Assembly (NCBI GenBank): GCA_964466595.1
Contig: CAYXNR010000027.1
Location: forward strand, 1-26,976
From: JABDGC01 sp964466595
GTDB lineage: Bacteria; Pseudomonadota; Gammaproteobacteria; DSM-16500
Length of the DNA stretch: 26,976 nt
Direction of reading: 5' to 3'
Shown: in pieces, positions 6,980 through 18,900 of the stretch
Numbering within the stretch: position 1 is the first letter of the stretch
Layout of the letters: every line of letters starts with the position of its first letter
The notes under the pieces: model-generated
What the model was told of the DNA's origin: nothing
What the model saw: only the letters and a program-made list of their open reading frames with translations
Database searches by the model: none
Position numbers and translations under genes: made by a program

Positions 6980-9900
6980 TTAGTGATTAACAGGCCCTCC
7001 AGCCCCTCCTCTTGTTGGGGACGGCGTTTCCTTTTGGGGTAGTGTATCGCTATTCGTGCGTTTTCTGCCTGGATCTTGAAATTTAGTAGAATAAGAAGGA
7101 AAAACAGGATCCTGAGAATGAGAAGCAGGTAAAGCTCTTGCGTCTTCTACTCCCGCCCCTGTTGCTTCTGCTTTTGCCTCCTCTATTGCTGCTCCTGCTG
7201 GTCCTGCTTCTACTGGTCCCGCCTCCGCCTCTGCTGCTTCTAATGGTACTTTAGGCAAAACACGCTTATTAGTATCGATTTCTTTATTTTTACACCACAA
7301 AGCTCGTACCCACAGTGTCAACGGTGACTCCGCCAAAAACCCTAGAGAGAACAAGGAAACAATACTAACCATACCCGACCATATAAAGCCTTTTTCTTGG
7401 TAATAGTGATGCTTCTTCAATGCCTGTAATTTTTCTATCAGATCCACAGGAACACCTGGCTCTTCAGCAATATTCATTCCGTGTTTTTCACACAAGAATA
7501 GGTTTTGAAGTATCTTCGCAGCAGCCTTCTTATCTTTAAGCGCCTCATTAAATTCCTTTGGATAGTCCTTGCATCCTTTCTTGATCAAGTCATAGGCTTT
7601 CTTGGCTTCTTGCTCTTTGTCTAATATGTATTTATCCATAACCGCTGCACCAGCTTTATGGGAATAATAAAGTAATGTGCTTACAGTTGCAGTCGCTAAT
7701 GCTCCTAATCCAATGACAAGCCAGAGAGGATAAGCAGGAGACCCGGCCATTGCGAGAAGTACAAACGTACTATATTTAGCATAATTGTTTACTTTTTGTG
7801 CCTCTTGGTTGGCCGATGGGCTTAGCGATTCAAGGGGACTCATTATTGCTCTAGCAGGACTTAGAATTAGTGAAACCAAACTCTTCACGGCATAAGCCGC
7901 CATAAATACTTCAAAAGCCGCCTTTAATCCTTCCCATATTTCTCCCACCCAAGTCAAAGGTAAGTCCTGAGCTTCTAAATCTAGTAGCTTAGGATTAGAA
8001 AAAATAAGTATATAAAATAATTTAGAAATGGTTAAGTCCGTTTTTGGATCATCAACACGCTTTTTAAACGCTTTTTTCAAACGCCTCGATCCTTTGGCAG
8101 CTAAATATGCCTTAACTAAAGCGTCCGCTTCTTCTTTCTCTATATTAGTGTTTATATAACTATATCCTTCAATGAATCGAGGTAATTCTTTTAATAGATA
8201 TCCAGCTGCTGCTTCCTTAGCCGCTTCCTTAGCCGCTTCCTTAGCCGCTTCTGAGTTCTTCGAATTTAAATTAGTATACGCACTCAGCAGTTGCTCAAAC
8301 ATAAAATCCTGTTTTCCTGCATTCTCCAATAGCTGACCTAAACAGGTCAATTGCCTTTTGACTTTTTCTTCCTTTTCTTCCTCATCTTGTTCGCTGGCTT
8401 TTAATCCCACAAATTTTTGGACTTGCTCAACTTTGTCCTCTATCCATTCGCCAAACTCATTATATCTATTTCTACCCTTATCTACAAAAGAAGAGCTTTC
8501 AGCAAGACGGATAATTATCTCTGAATCAGCTAGTATAGAATGAATTGCACTGATATTGGCTTCTTTAGAAGTTTCAGAAGGATGTTTATAAATATATTCT
8601 CTAACAAGATCATTGTTAATATCCGGTTGATACTGATCACTCTTTTGTCGATGCAAGAATGATATTTCAACAAAAAATCGAAGATAGCTGAAGTCATCCG
8701 CTCTTTCTACCGCTCCTTGTGCACCTCTTTCTTCTACAGCTGCTATTGCCTTATCAAAAGAGAGCCTTGTATCCTTTAAGCTATATAGCAACTCACTTTC
8801 AGGATGAGTATGGCCTCGTCCTGCGGTGTGTGCTAAAATAGAACGACTGAACTCAAAGTCTCCTTTGCTCCATGGAATTCGACAGTGGAACTCTTCTAAA
8901 GCTTCTTCTTCTTTTTTCTTAAACGTCTTTATAAGAGCAGCTTGATCCAGATTCTCTACGTTCCCCAGAGGGAATGCACGAGCTCCATTCTCGCCATCAC
9001 TAAGGTAATAAAATAACTCACCCTCTTTAGTTCTGTATAAATACAAATGGGATTTATTTGAAATCTTGCAGGCATTTTTGTTTTCTGGAAGTAGGTCTTC
9101 TTTTGGTTTTGGATAAGGCATTAAATAGAGATCGCAGCCACGAAGGGGCTTTCCTTCACTCAATTCTTCTAACAAGCGCCAGGCCATTACTCTCGCCGAC
9201 TCAGGATATCTGGAAAAGGCCTTCCTAAGAGCTGGTATATTACTTGTCTCATGGAACAAAACGATTGTTGCTGTATCAGAAAATTCATCTAACCTTCCTG
9301 TCTTAGCATTCTTTTTAATTAATGCTTCTATGATATCCTTATACTTAAATTGATGACTTAAAGCTCTAGCATTATCCCGAAAAGTCTTAAGCTTAAATGG
9401 CTCTTCGCCGAGTATCTCGAGTACTGGCTCGACTTTTTCTTCTTTTTCTTCTTCTTTTTCTTCTTCTTTTTCTCTGCTTTTTTCTGTTCCTCCCCAAGGT
9501 GCTTGATTTAACCAAGCCGCTCTAGATTTTTTATCTAATCCTCTTATGGATTTCACATCTTTCTTTGATAGATTAGATTTTTTATATAAATCTTCAAAGT
9601 TCATATCACAAACCATATCAGGCCGCGTCAACATTACATAAGATAAAAAGTGTTTATTAACTTTTGCATTTTTCTCAAGCCATTTAAAATCTTCCTTCTT
9701 CATCTTTTCCATAGAAAATAACATAGATAATTCTTGGAATAATTTATAATAAGCTTCTCGATCATCATCCTTTTCCAATTCAACTAATATCTTTTCTATT
9801 TGAAGCATGTCATCCATAAAGCTTTTTTCTTTCAATTTTGATACATCAAGAAACCCTTTTTCTTTTAATCTTGCTAAAAGCGAGGATAAATAATTATATT

Positions 9901-12900
9901 TTTTAGATTTATCTTCATTCGCTAGGCCAGCAATATAATTACGCATAGCATCCCAAGTAGTGCTTTCGTTAGCAAACAGTTTAATCAGATATTTGTCTTG
10001 TAAGGCGGCCAATAGAGCATCCTTACTTCCATTTTTCATAAAATGACCTAAATCAGCGAAAATTTCTCGCCGAATTTCAGGATTAAACTTTAAATCAAAA
10101 TTTATTTTTCTATGGTGATAAATACTTGCTCTTACTAAGTCAGTGCGATAGCCCAATTTTTGGAATTGAGCAATCAAGCTCTTTTCAAAAACCCCTTCTT
10201 TGGAACTCAATTCTTCTAACAAACCCCAGCCAGCCTCACCTGTTTTAGAAGGAGTGTGGCCTTTTGGGAAGGTGAGCTTAAGAATAGCGCCATGTAACTC
10301 TTTGTTATATAATTTAATAATTTTTTTATCTTTTTTAGCTTTATCTTCTTTAGCTGTGATAATAACTTGCTTTTCATTTTTAAGTAGCCTTCCAAGATAG
10401 TTTTCAATATTCCGGTTATCTAGATAATGTCGAGTCTTCTCTCCAGTCTCTTTTAGCAGGTAAAAAAGCCGATGTTCTTTATCTTTATATAAATACAAAT
10501 AAGTTCTATCAGATATCTTACAATCCTTTTCATTTTCCGGTTCAGGCCTTAAAATAAGATCATACTCTTTAGGTTGATTTGCACCTTTTTGAATGAGCCC
10601 AATAATACCTTCCATATTTTCTTCTTTGAGAGCAACGATCAATCCTGTTGCTGAACTAGCAAGTTCTTGAATATCTTCTTTATTCAATTCAAATTCTTTA
10701 ATACCTTGTTCATTCAATCCTTGTTTTAAAATATTTATTTTCTCTTTAACTACTTCAGGATTGAAGGGTTGTCCCCCAAGAATTTCTTTGGCTTCTTCCC
10801 AGGAAGAAAAACGAAGCAATAATTCCTTTCTTTGTTCTTTATTTAATTTCTTCAGTTCATCAACCGTTAAAAAGGCTATGGCTCTGCTCTTTAGTTGCTT
10901 GTATTGGGCTTGTGTTATCTGATCAGATACATCAGGATCCATTAGCAACCAAAACGCCAATTCTTGTCTTTCTTTATTAATATTTTCTTTTTCTTCTTGC
11001 GCTTGCCCACCGAAATCCTCTTCTTTGAGAAGATCAGAAATAAAACTCTCTATAGGAATTTTTCGATTAACAAATAAAGTTCCGATTTTCGCCGCTTTGA
11101 CTTGAGGAGATTCTTTACTATACAAACTCATATATTTTTCAACAAGATCGTCAAATGGCAGTTGGTACTCTACGAATTTTCCTATAATTTCTTCTACTTT
11201 TATGGAAAGATTGGCCTGTTCGAATTTATCTTTTTCTTTGAAATGTTCGATCAATTGCTCAGCTTCTTTCCGTAATAGATCGCACAGTTGATAAAGTTCT
11301 TTTTCTTTCTTGGACTGAAGCTCAAACTCTTCCTTGGACTGAAGCTCAAACTCTTCATCTTTAAACTCTTCCTGATTTAAATTCTTTTTAAGCTGATCTA
11401 ATTTCTCAAAAAAATAATTTATCCTGATCTTCGGAGGTAATACTTTAAGTAGAACTTCATAAGCTTCTTTATTTCTTTCTTCTAATTTGTTTAGCACCTC
11501 ATTCAACTCGGGCGGACTCATTCTCGAAGCTTTATACAAGGTAAACAAAGCATTGGCAGCTTCGTCTTTCTTTATTAAACCCATTTCGGAAGCTTCTTTA
11601 GAAAAACCCCTATCTGCAAGCGCTTGAAGAATACGCCCCTCCTGCAAGACAGCTAAAAAAGCATGCTTGTTCTTTGATTGTATAAATTCAGAAAAATTCC
11701 TTTTAAGATCTTCGAGAAGACAGTCACTCAGTTTAAGATGAAGATTCTTATCATGTTCATTGCAATGGTAAAAACATGCTTTTACTATGCGATGATAGTA
11801 GTCATCGCCCAGATCAAATTGCTTATACAAAACTCCATTCGGGCTCAATTCTTGCAATAAATTTAAGCCGAACTCTCTTATCTTAAGTTCATTATGCGCC
11901 TCTTCTCTTTCCTCCTCTTTGGGTAGAGCTGCCTGGGGCCTAAGAGCTGCCTCTGCCTGAGGTCTAAGATCTTCCTTCGGCTCCTCCTCTCGCTTGGATT
12001 GAATCCCTGCATTAGCTTCAATTAAAGAAATAATCTCATCCCTGTTTTCATTTGAAAAAGTAAAAGCAACCATTAATCCTGTTGCGGAGTGTCTCAAGGC
12101 CTCTTTGATATCTTTTATATCCACCCCTTTTCTTAAAGCTTCTGCTGTTGCTTTAAAGTTCTCTGGATCCTTACCAAGAATTTTTTTCCCTTCATCCCAT
12201 GAATACAAATATTTTAAAAAAGAAATTACTAAATTCTTATCTAATTTTCTTATTTGCTCAGGCGAAAGTTGATTCATTCTGCTTCTTAAGATATCGCGCG
12301 CAGCTTCATCTATAGTTCCTTGCCCAGAAAATGTGCGATCCATTAGCAATTTAAGCGACAATTCATTTAGGAATTGGTTTTCTTGGCCTTTTTGTTTTTG
12401 GTCTTGCTTATCTAGACCTACCATTTTTATAAACTGCAAAGCAAAATGCTCTAGCTGGGGAAGCCGCAGAGGCTCCTTTGGAAGTGACGACTGCAACTCC
12501 TCTTCTTGTTTTTCCTCTACAGTCGAAGCTAACAGGTCTTCTGCTGCTTCCAGATCTTCTTTTGTGTATTCCTTCGCATGCTTCTCAGAATCTAAGTGTT
12601 TTATTGATAGATGAAATACAGACAACATTGTTTCTGCTGCTTCTTGATGGTTTTCTTCTAAGCGTAAGGACTGCATTGTATAGCGCTGCAATTCAAGCAA
12701 GGGCTCTATTTTGTCTTTGAACATTCCAAGAATACTATCAATCAAAGCAACTAAGGAATTTATTGAATCTGGATTATCAGTTTCATCACATAATTTTGTT
12801 AAATCAAGAACTTCTTGGAATAATTTTTTATGAATAGCTTTTTCATCATTACTGATTTGATCTTTTTCTTCCTGACCTTTTTTGAGGTCTTTTAGCTCCT

Positions 12901-15900
12901 CAATAAGAAGAGGTACTTTAACCTCAGCCTTAGAAATAAGGTGACGTATTCTAACCTCCTTAGGTAATTCTTTAAATATAATGGGATAAACTTTTTTTCC
13001 TTCTAAGCTTTCTAATTCTATTTTCCATTCCTCCTTACTCATCTTTTTATCCACCAGCTCTTGCAACGCAACATGCAAGGCTGTCTCTTTTTCTTTCTCA
13101 AATTCCCGACCCGCAAGAATCTTAATAATGTCTTCGTCTTTTAAAATAGCCAACATATATTCTTTTTTTGTTCTCTTTAATACCCTAATAAAAGAAATTC
13201 TATTTCTGTTACCTGTGAAAGAAATCATGCGCCCTGTTTCTGATTCTTCTAATCCTTGAGAATAGTCTTTAGAATACCCACCTTCATCCCCATCCCTTCT
13301 CAACAAAAAATCGCCTTTTTTTCTAAAATGAACGGGATTAAATGGCTTTCCGCCAAGCATTTCTTTGCCTTCTTCCCACGATGCAAGTCGAAGTATAAAT
13401 GAAACTTTAAGAGCGTTATCTGCTTTTAATATTTCCTCTTGTCTCTCGGGGGTCATCTCTTTCACTTTATCAATTAAAATTGCATATGCCTCATGTTTTG
13501 CTGAGGTAGCTATGAGCATCCTGAGCGCAAATTCATCACCCTTATCCTCTCGAAGCACCCTAGCTAAAAGTTGCAAAGCAAAGGCTTTACTCGTTTCCTT
13601 TTTCAACAAAGCTGGTATTAGGCTTACTTCCCTGGCAAGCGGCAATCTGTTCTTGAGGTATTGATCAACCAGCATATCGAGGGGAAAACCGCAATAAGTA
13701 AAACAGTTTATAAAACTTTCTATTTGCCCAGAACCGACCGCTTTAATCGATTTAACTGCTTCAATAGACAACTGTTGATAAATATTCTTCACTTCAGCAT
13801 TATCTTGAAATAACTGTCGTTCATCTTCTGGAATATGTTGACCCAAGCTCTTAAAAGTATCAGCTAATTTTTGATTTAGATTTAGCCGAGCATCGTGGGC
13901 CTTCTTAATGAATTTAGCTAGATAGTGATTTAACTGATATTTTAATAATGACCTTTGTGCTTGTTCTTTTAGATTTCCATCTTCTATTTCTTCTATAGAA
14001 GGTATCGGGGTTGTAGACACTCCTTGAGACCATTCATTTTTTCTCTTTGCTGCGGCAGAATCCAAATGTGTCTCTGCATCTATCCACGAGGGAAAATATC
14101 CTTCAGGAGAAAACTCTCGACAACAGTTACTGATAGTTATCAAGGTTAATACGTAATCAGAGAAAGGATCAAGAGTCCCGCCCACCTCATTCGCTTGTGG
14201 AGCAGCATCGGTATAAGCTTTTCGATTCTCCCTCACATGGGTTATAGCTTTTTCAACTACTTCACCTAACTCCTGATATAACTTCTTATTTTTATCCTTA
14301 ACCGTACAATATATACGAGCAAGAAAAACAAGCTTCCGTTTTTCATGATCAGCAACTTTTGTTATCTTACATATATCTTCATAATCTTTGTCTAGAGAAT
14401 TAGCTCCATCAGCTTTTTTATTGCTTTCTATTATTTTTAAAACTGCTTCAAAATCTTCTTTAGATAATTTTAATTTAGATATATGGGCTTCCACACCTTT
14501 TCTAATTCTCGCCACAGTTAAACGTCTTTCCCGCTCTTTACGAACTCTACATTCCCGTTCGCCATCTAGGGTAAAAAATTGTCGTGGAACAGCTACTCTT
14601 CTTTTTAGTTCCTGGTAATAATTATCTCCCAATAGTGCAACTAAACCATCATGATTAAACAACTCGAGCATTAAGTCATTTTTATTTTTATTTACATTTT
14701 CTTCATCTTTTTCTTCTTGGTTTGGCAAACAGGCTTCTAGAAGCTTAAAAGCAAATTCTTTCTTTGTTTCAGCTTGAGTATTTTTTTCATTAACAGCAAA
14801 AGCATCAATTAATCTCAGTATTATCTTTGCTTGTTCTTTGGTGTTTCTTCCTGGATCATTTACACAAGCAGCAACCAGATAATCCAGACGATATTGTGGC
14901 TCGATGAAGCCTTGTAAAATATTTTTAACTTCAGACAAACTTTGCGGATTTTGCGGATCATGGCTTAGCAATTGCATAGCCTTGCTAGTTAAGGTCTGAT
15001 AAATTATTTCTGCTTCTTTATTATTTTGAGAACGAATCTCATAACGCAACTTAATGATAAGATAATTAACAGGTAAAAGATCAAATGAAATAGGATAAGT
15101 TTCTTTATTTTTTTCTATCTCTTTTAATATCGCCGATACTCGCTCAGTGACACCAGCATTTATCTCTCTCGTTGTTTCCTCCAAAATCCATAATAAAACA
15201 CTCTTTCCTTTTGTTGCTTCTGTTTTAGCAAAAAACTGAAGAATATCTCCGTCTTTTAAAAGATCTAAAAGAAACAAACTAAAATCCGGGTATTTTTCTA
15301 TAGCTTTGGTTATTGTTCCCAAAACCCATAATAATAAATTTCCTAGGCTTTTTACTTCTAGCTGATTAAACAATTTAATGACATCTATATCTCTTAAAAG
15401 ATTAAAAATAAGACGCGTGTCTAGGTATAGAGACTCCTTGTTATTTAGATTATGGAAACAAACTATTATTCCGGTTTGTGAGGATTTTAATTTTACCATG
15501 TCGTTGCCATCAAAATCATGGCTTAAAGCCTTCGCTTTTTCCTTAAAAACTTCAAGCTGAAAAGGATCTCCACCAAGCATTTTTTTTCCTTCTTTCCAGG
15601 ATGAAAAATGATTCAAAAAATCTATTCTTTGTTCTTTATTCAACTTCTTTATTTGATCAATCCTAGTCTTGGGATCAAAATCTAGCTCTGCTAGCTTAGC
15701 TAGATTTTCGTCTAGCAAGAATCTGATTTGAAATTCATTCAGGACTTCATTCGCTTGACTCTTTTCTTCTTTTTCTCCCGCATTGAGAATTTGTAAAGCA
15801 AAAGCTTTCTTTTCTTCAGGCAAACAAATTTGCAAAAGATAAGAAACAAATTCTTGCTTCCTTTCAGGTAGGTAGTGGCTCACACTATTAGTTAAAGACA

Positions 15901-18900
15901 GTATTATTTTTAGCTTAGTTTCAGTTTCAACTTCATTATTATATAGAGATAAAAATAGACAGTCATCGCCATTAATCGTTTTAAAAATATTATTGATGAG
16001 TGCTGTAGCGGTTTTAAATATCTCAGAATAGTCAGCGTGGTCTTTTTGACCTATCATAATACTAATAAAGTTCACTGCATTATTTAATAATATCTTGGAA
16101 AGATCGTTTATCTCCGGATTTACTTGATCATCCAGATTTATTTCTGTTTTAAGCTTATTCAATTTTAAAAGCTGATAATTTACTCGTTCCTCAGTCGATA
16201 AGTTTTCAACTAAAATTTTACAAGTTTTACTATCATTTTCAAATTCTTTTAATAACTCCCGCACTGCATACTTCTCTATTCCCTTTTCCAAAATTTTCAA
16301 TACCGTATATAAATAACTGTGTTTCCCTCCCTTATTCGCAAGCCACTGAACAATAGCCTTATCTTTTAAATGACTTAAAAGAAGAGGTTTGTCTATTATA
16401 TTTATTAATTCTCTTGCCCTATCCGCAGGCACTTTATCTAATAACTGCAAAGAAAATCTGCTCGTCTTTCCCTGAAACAGAAGAGGAAATAACTCTGTTA
16501 CTTCTTGTGTACCGATTAGATCATTTATTAGATCTAATAATATCTGGCGAGAGTTTTCTAAGACTTGCTGCCTTTCTGGTTGTTGAGACTCTTGTCCTTT
16601 CTCTTCTTGCTCTGCTTGAGGCTCTGCAGCCAATTCTTTAAGTAAAATTAAATAAGACTTTTTATCTTCTTTAGCTAAGCTAGTTAATATCTCTATCAAT
16701 TCAGCAACAGATTTTTTTTCTTGATACAGCCTTATCAAGGCTTGGGATAAGCAACCTTTCTCAGCAAATTGCTTAAGAATATCTCTATCTTTTAATGCCT
16801 CCAACAGCTTATCTATATCTGCGCTTGTTATAAATTGAAGGGGATGATCTTTAAGTACTTTGGCCATTAACTTATCAAATCGCTCTTTTCCTATTAATTT
16901 TTTTAAGCCAGCTCTCATTTCTTTTACATATCTAGATGTCTCGGGTCCTATTTTCCATGTCATTGCGACAATTAGACCCTTTCTTAATCCCTTGCCTTCA
17001 TTGCCCACCTCATCTAGTGCGCTATCTATACAATGCAAAGCAAAGCTTTTACTATTTTCTATTTTCAATAATTCCCAAATTATTCTCGCTTCGGGATTTG
17101 GATATCCTTTTTTCCCGTACTCTTCAACGTACTTTTTAACCAGCGTATCTAAGGGAAATTTGCATACGTCAAAACAGTTTAGTAAAGCTTTGATTGTCTC
17201 TAGAGAGGCTTTGGTTGTTCCTAGAAAGCCTTTGCTTGTTTCCAGAGAGTCTAGCGACTCAATACCCTGCACTACCTGCTCGGACAAATCTTTATAAATT
17301 TCTTGTACTTCCGGGTCTTCTTGAAATACTTGTCTCTCATCTTCCTGAATGTACCCATTCAATTTCTTAAAAAGAGAAACTAGTTTTGCAGCCTCTTTAG
17401 GTTTCGAATAGTGCTCGCTTTCTTTTAAAACTTTTAGTTGAGCATCTAAGCTATTTTTTAATGATGTTCTGTCAATTTGTTCTTTCTGTTTATCTTTTAT
17501 TACTGGAGAAGGAGAAAGTTCTTCTTGGGCTCCTCTCCTCTTTTTCCTCTCCTGCTCTTCCTTCTTTTTCATCTCCTGTTCATCCGCTTTTTCTTTCCAA
17601 CGCTTCCTTTTAATTTCTGATTCTCCCAAGTCTCCGAACAATTTTAAGATAGCTAATTCTTCGACATCAAGATATTCTTTGACATTAAGATGGCTTTGTT
17701 TAAATAAAGATTCTTTATAAGAGATACAGATAGCAATCAAGACTTCTGCGTAAGCATTAGGCGCCCCACCGACCCAAGCATTTTGATCGGTGTAAGAGCT
17801 CTTGTTTTCATGTAAATGATTTACAGCCCTTTCAATTTGCTCACCTAATTCATTATACAATTTCAAAGCCGCATTCTTATCTACATCTTTTGCATTCTCA
17901 TATTGCTTTACCGTCTTATACAAACGAGCAAGAAAAACAATTTTCCATCTATCATGTAAATTGATCTTATATAAATATTCTGATTCACCTATTCTTGTAT
18001 GGTAATGCCCCTGTGGATCCTCCCCCCCACTTTCTTGTAGTACTGCTTCAAGTTTTATAAAATCGCATTCTGTCTCAAAGTTACCTACCTCATAGTCAGA
18101 TTCACTGTCAAAATAGTTAAATTTATACCCAGCATAGCCTATTATTCCCTGCTTAATTATCGCCATAGCAGAATGCCTTTTTTGCTCTATAGCCACATCC
18201 TCACGAGCAACTTCAAGTTCTTCCTTCGACATAAAAAACTTTCTTTGAGCTTGGTCTAGCTCTTGCTCCTTTTGCTCATCTGGTTCTGCTTGTGCACTTG
18301 GAAACTGTTGTTGTGGCTCTTGTGGCTCTTGTGGCTCTTGTGACTCTTGTGACTCTTGTGGCTCTTGTGGCTCTTGTGGCTCTTGTGGCTCTTGTGGCTC
18401 TTGCCGTGGCAACTGTTGAAATATATTTTCTACTAGTTCGGTTGCATATTGTTGTCTCATTTCCTCAACATCTTCGTTAGTGAAGTCATGAACTAAGGCC
18501 CTGGCACTTTCTTTAAAACGCTCGGAATTGGCCTCACCGCCAAGAAGTTCTTCCACTTCTTGCCACGCAACATGTCTATCTTTCCTTTCTTGCAACGCAA
18601 CATATTTAAGAAAACGTTTTCGCAGTTTTTTGTCTAACTGCCTTATTTGTTTATCTGAAAATTTTCTCACGCTTTCTTTTAGAGTTTTAAATCTGTTGTC
18701 TCCTATGCTTTCCCTTAACCTTTCACTGAAGAGTATTCCGTATACTAAATTATTATGCGCAGGTTTGTATTTTTGATCTAATTTCCGTTCTGCTTTTTTA
18801 CTTAGAATTTCTTCTACAAACTTTGATTTAAAATACCCTACTTGGTCGGAGGAAAAATTTTTAGATACTTCATCAAATAAAGCCAATATCTCTTCGTGTT

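Noticed and set aside
18315..18404. Short regular repeats that might suggest a CRISPR array
   Set aside because: The units are contiguous 9-mers without spacers and lie in a coding frame.
18292..18480. Plus-strand open frame giving a Leu-Val-Ala repeat protein
   Set aside because: It is the antisense reading of the 9-bp minisatellite within the giant gene; codon pattern and context support only the minus-strand gene.
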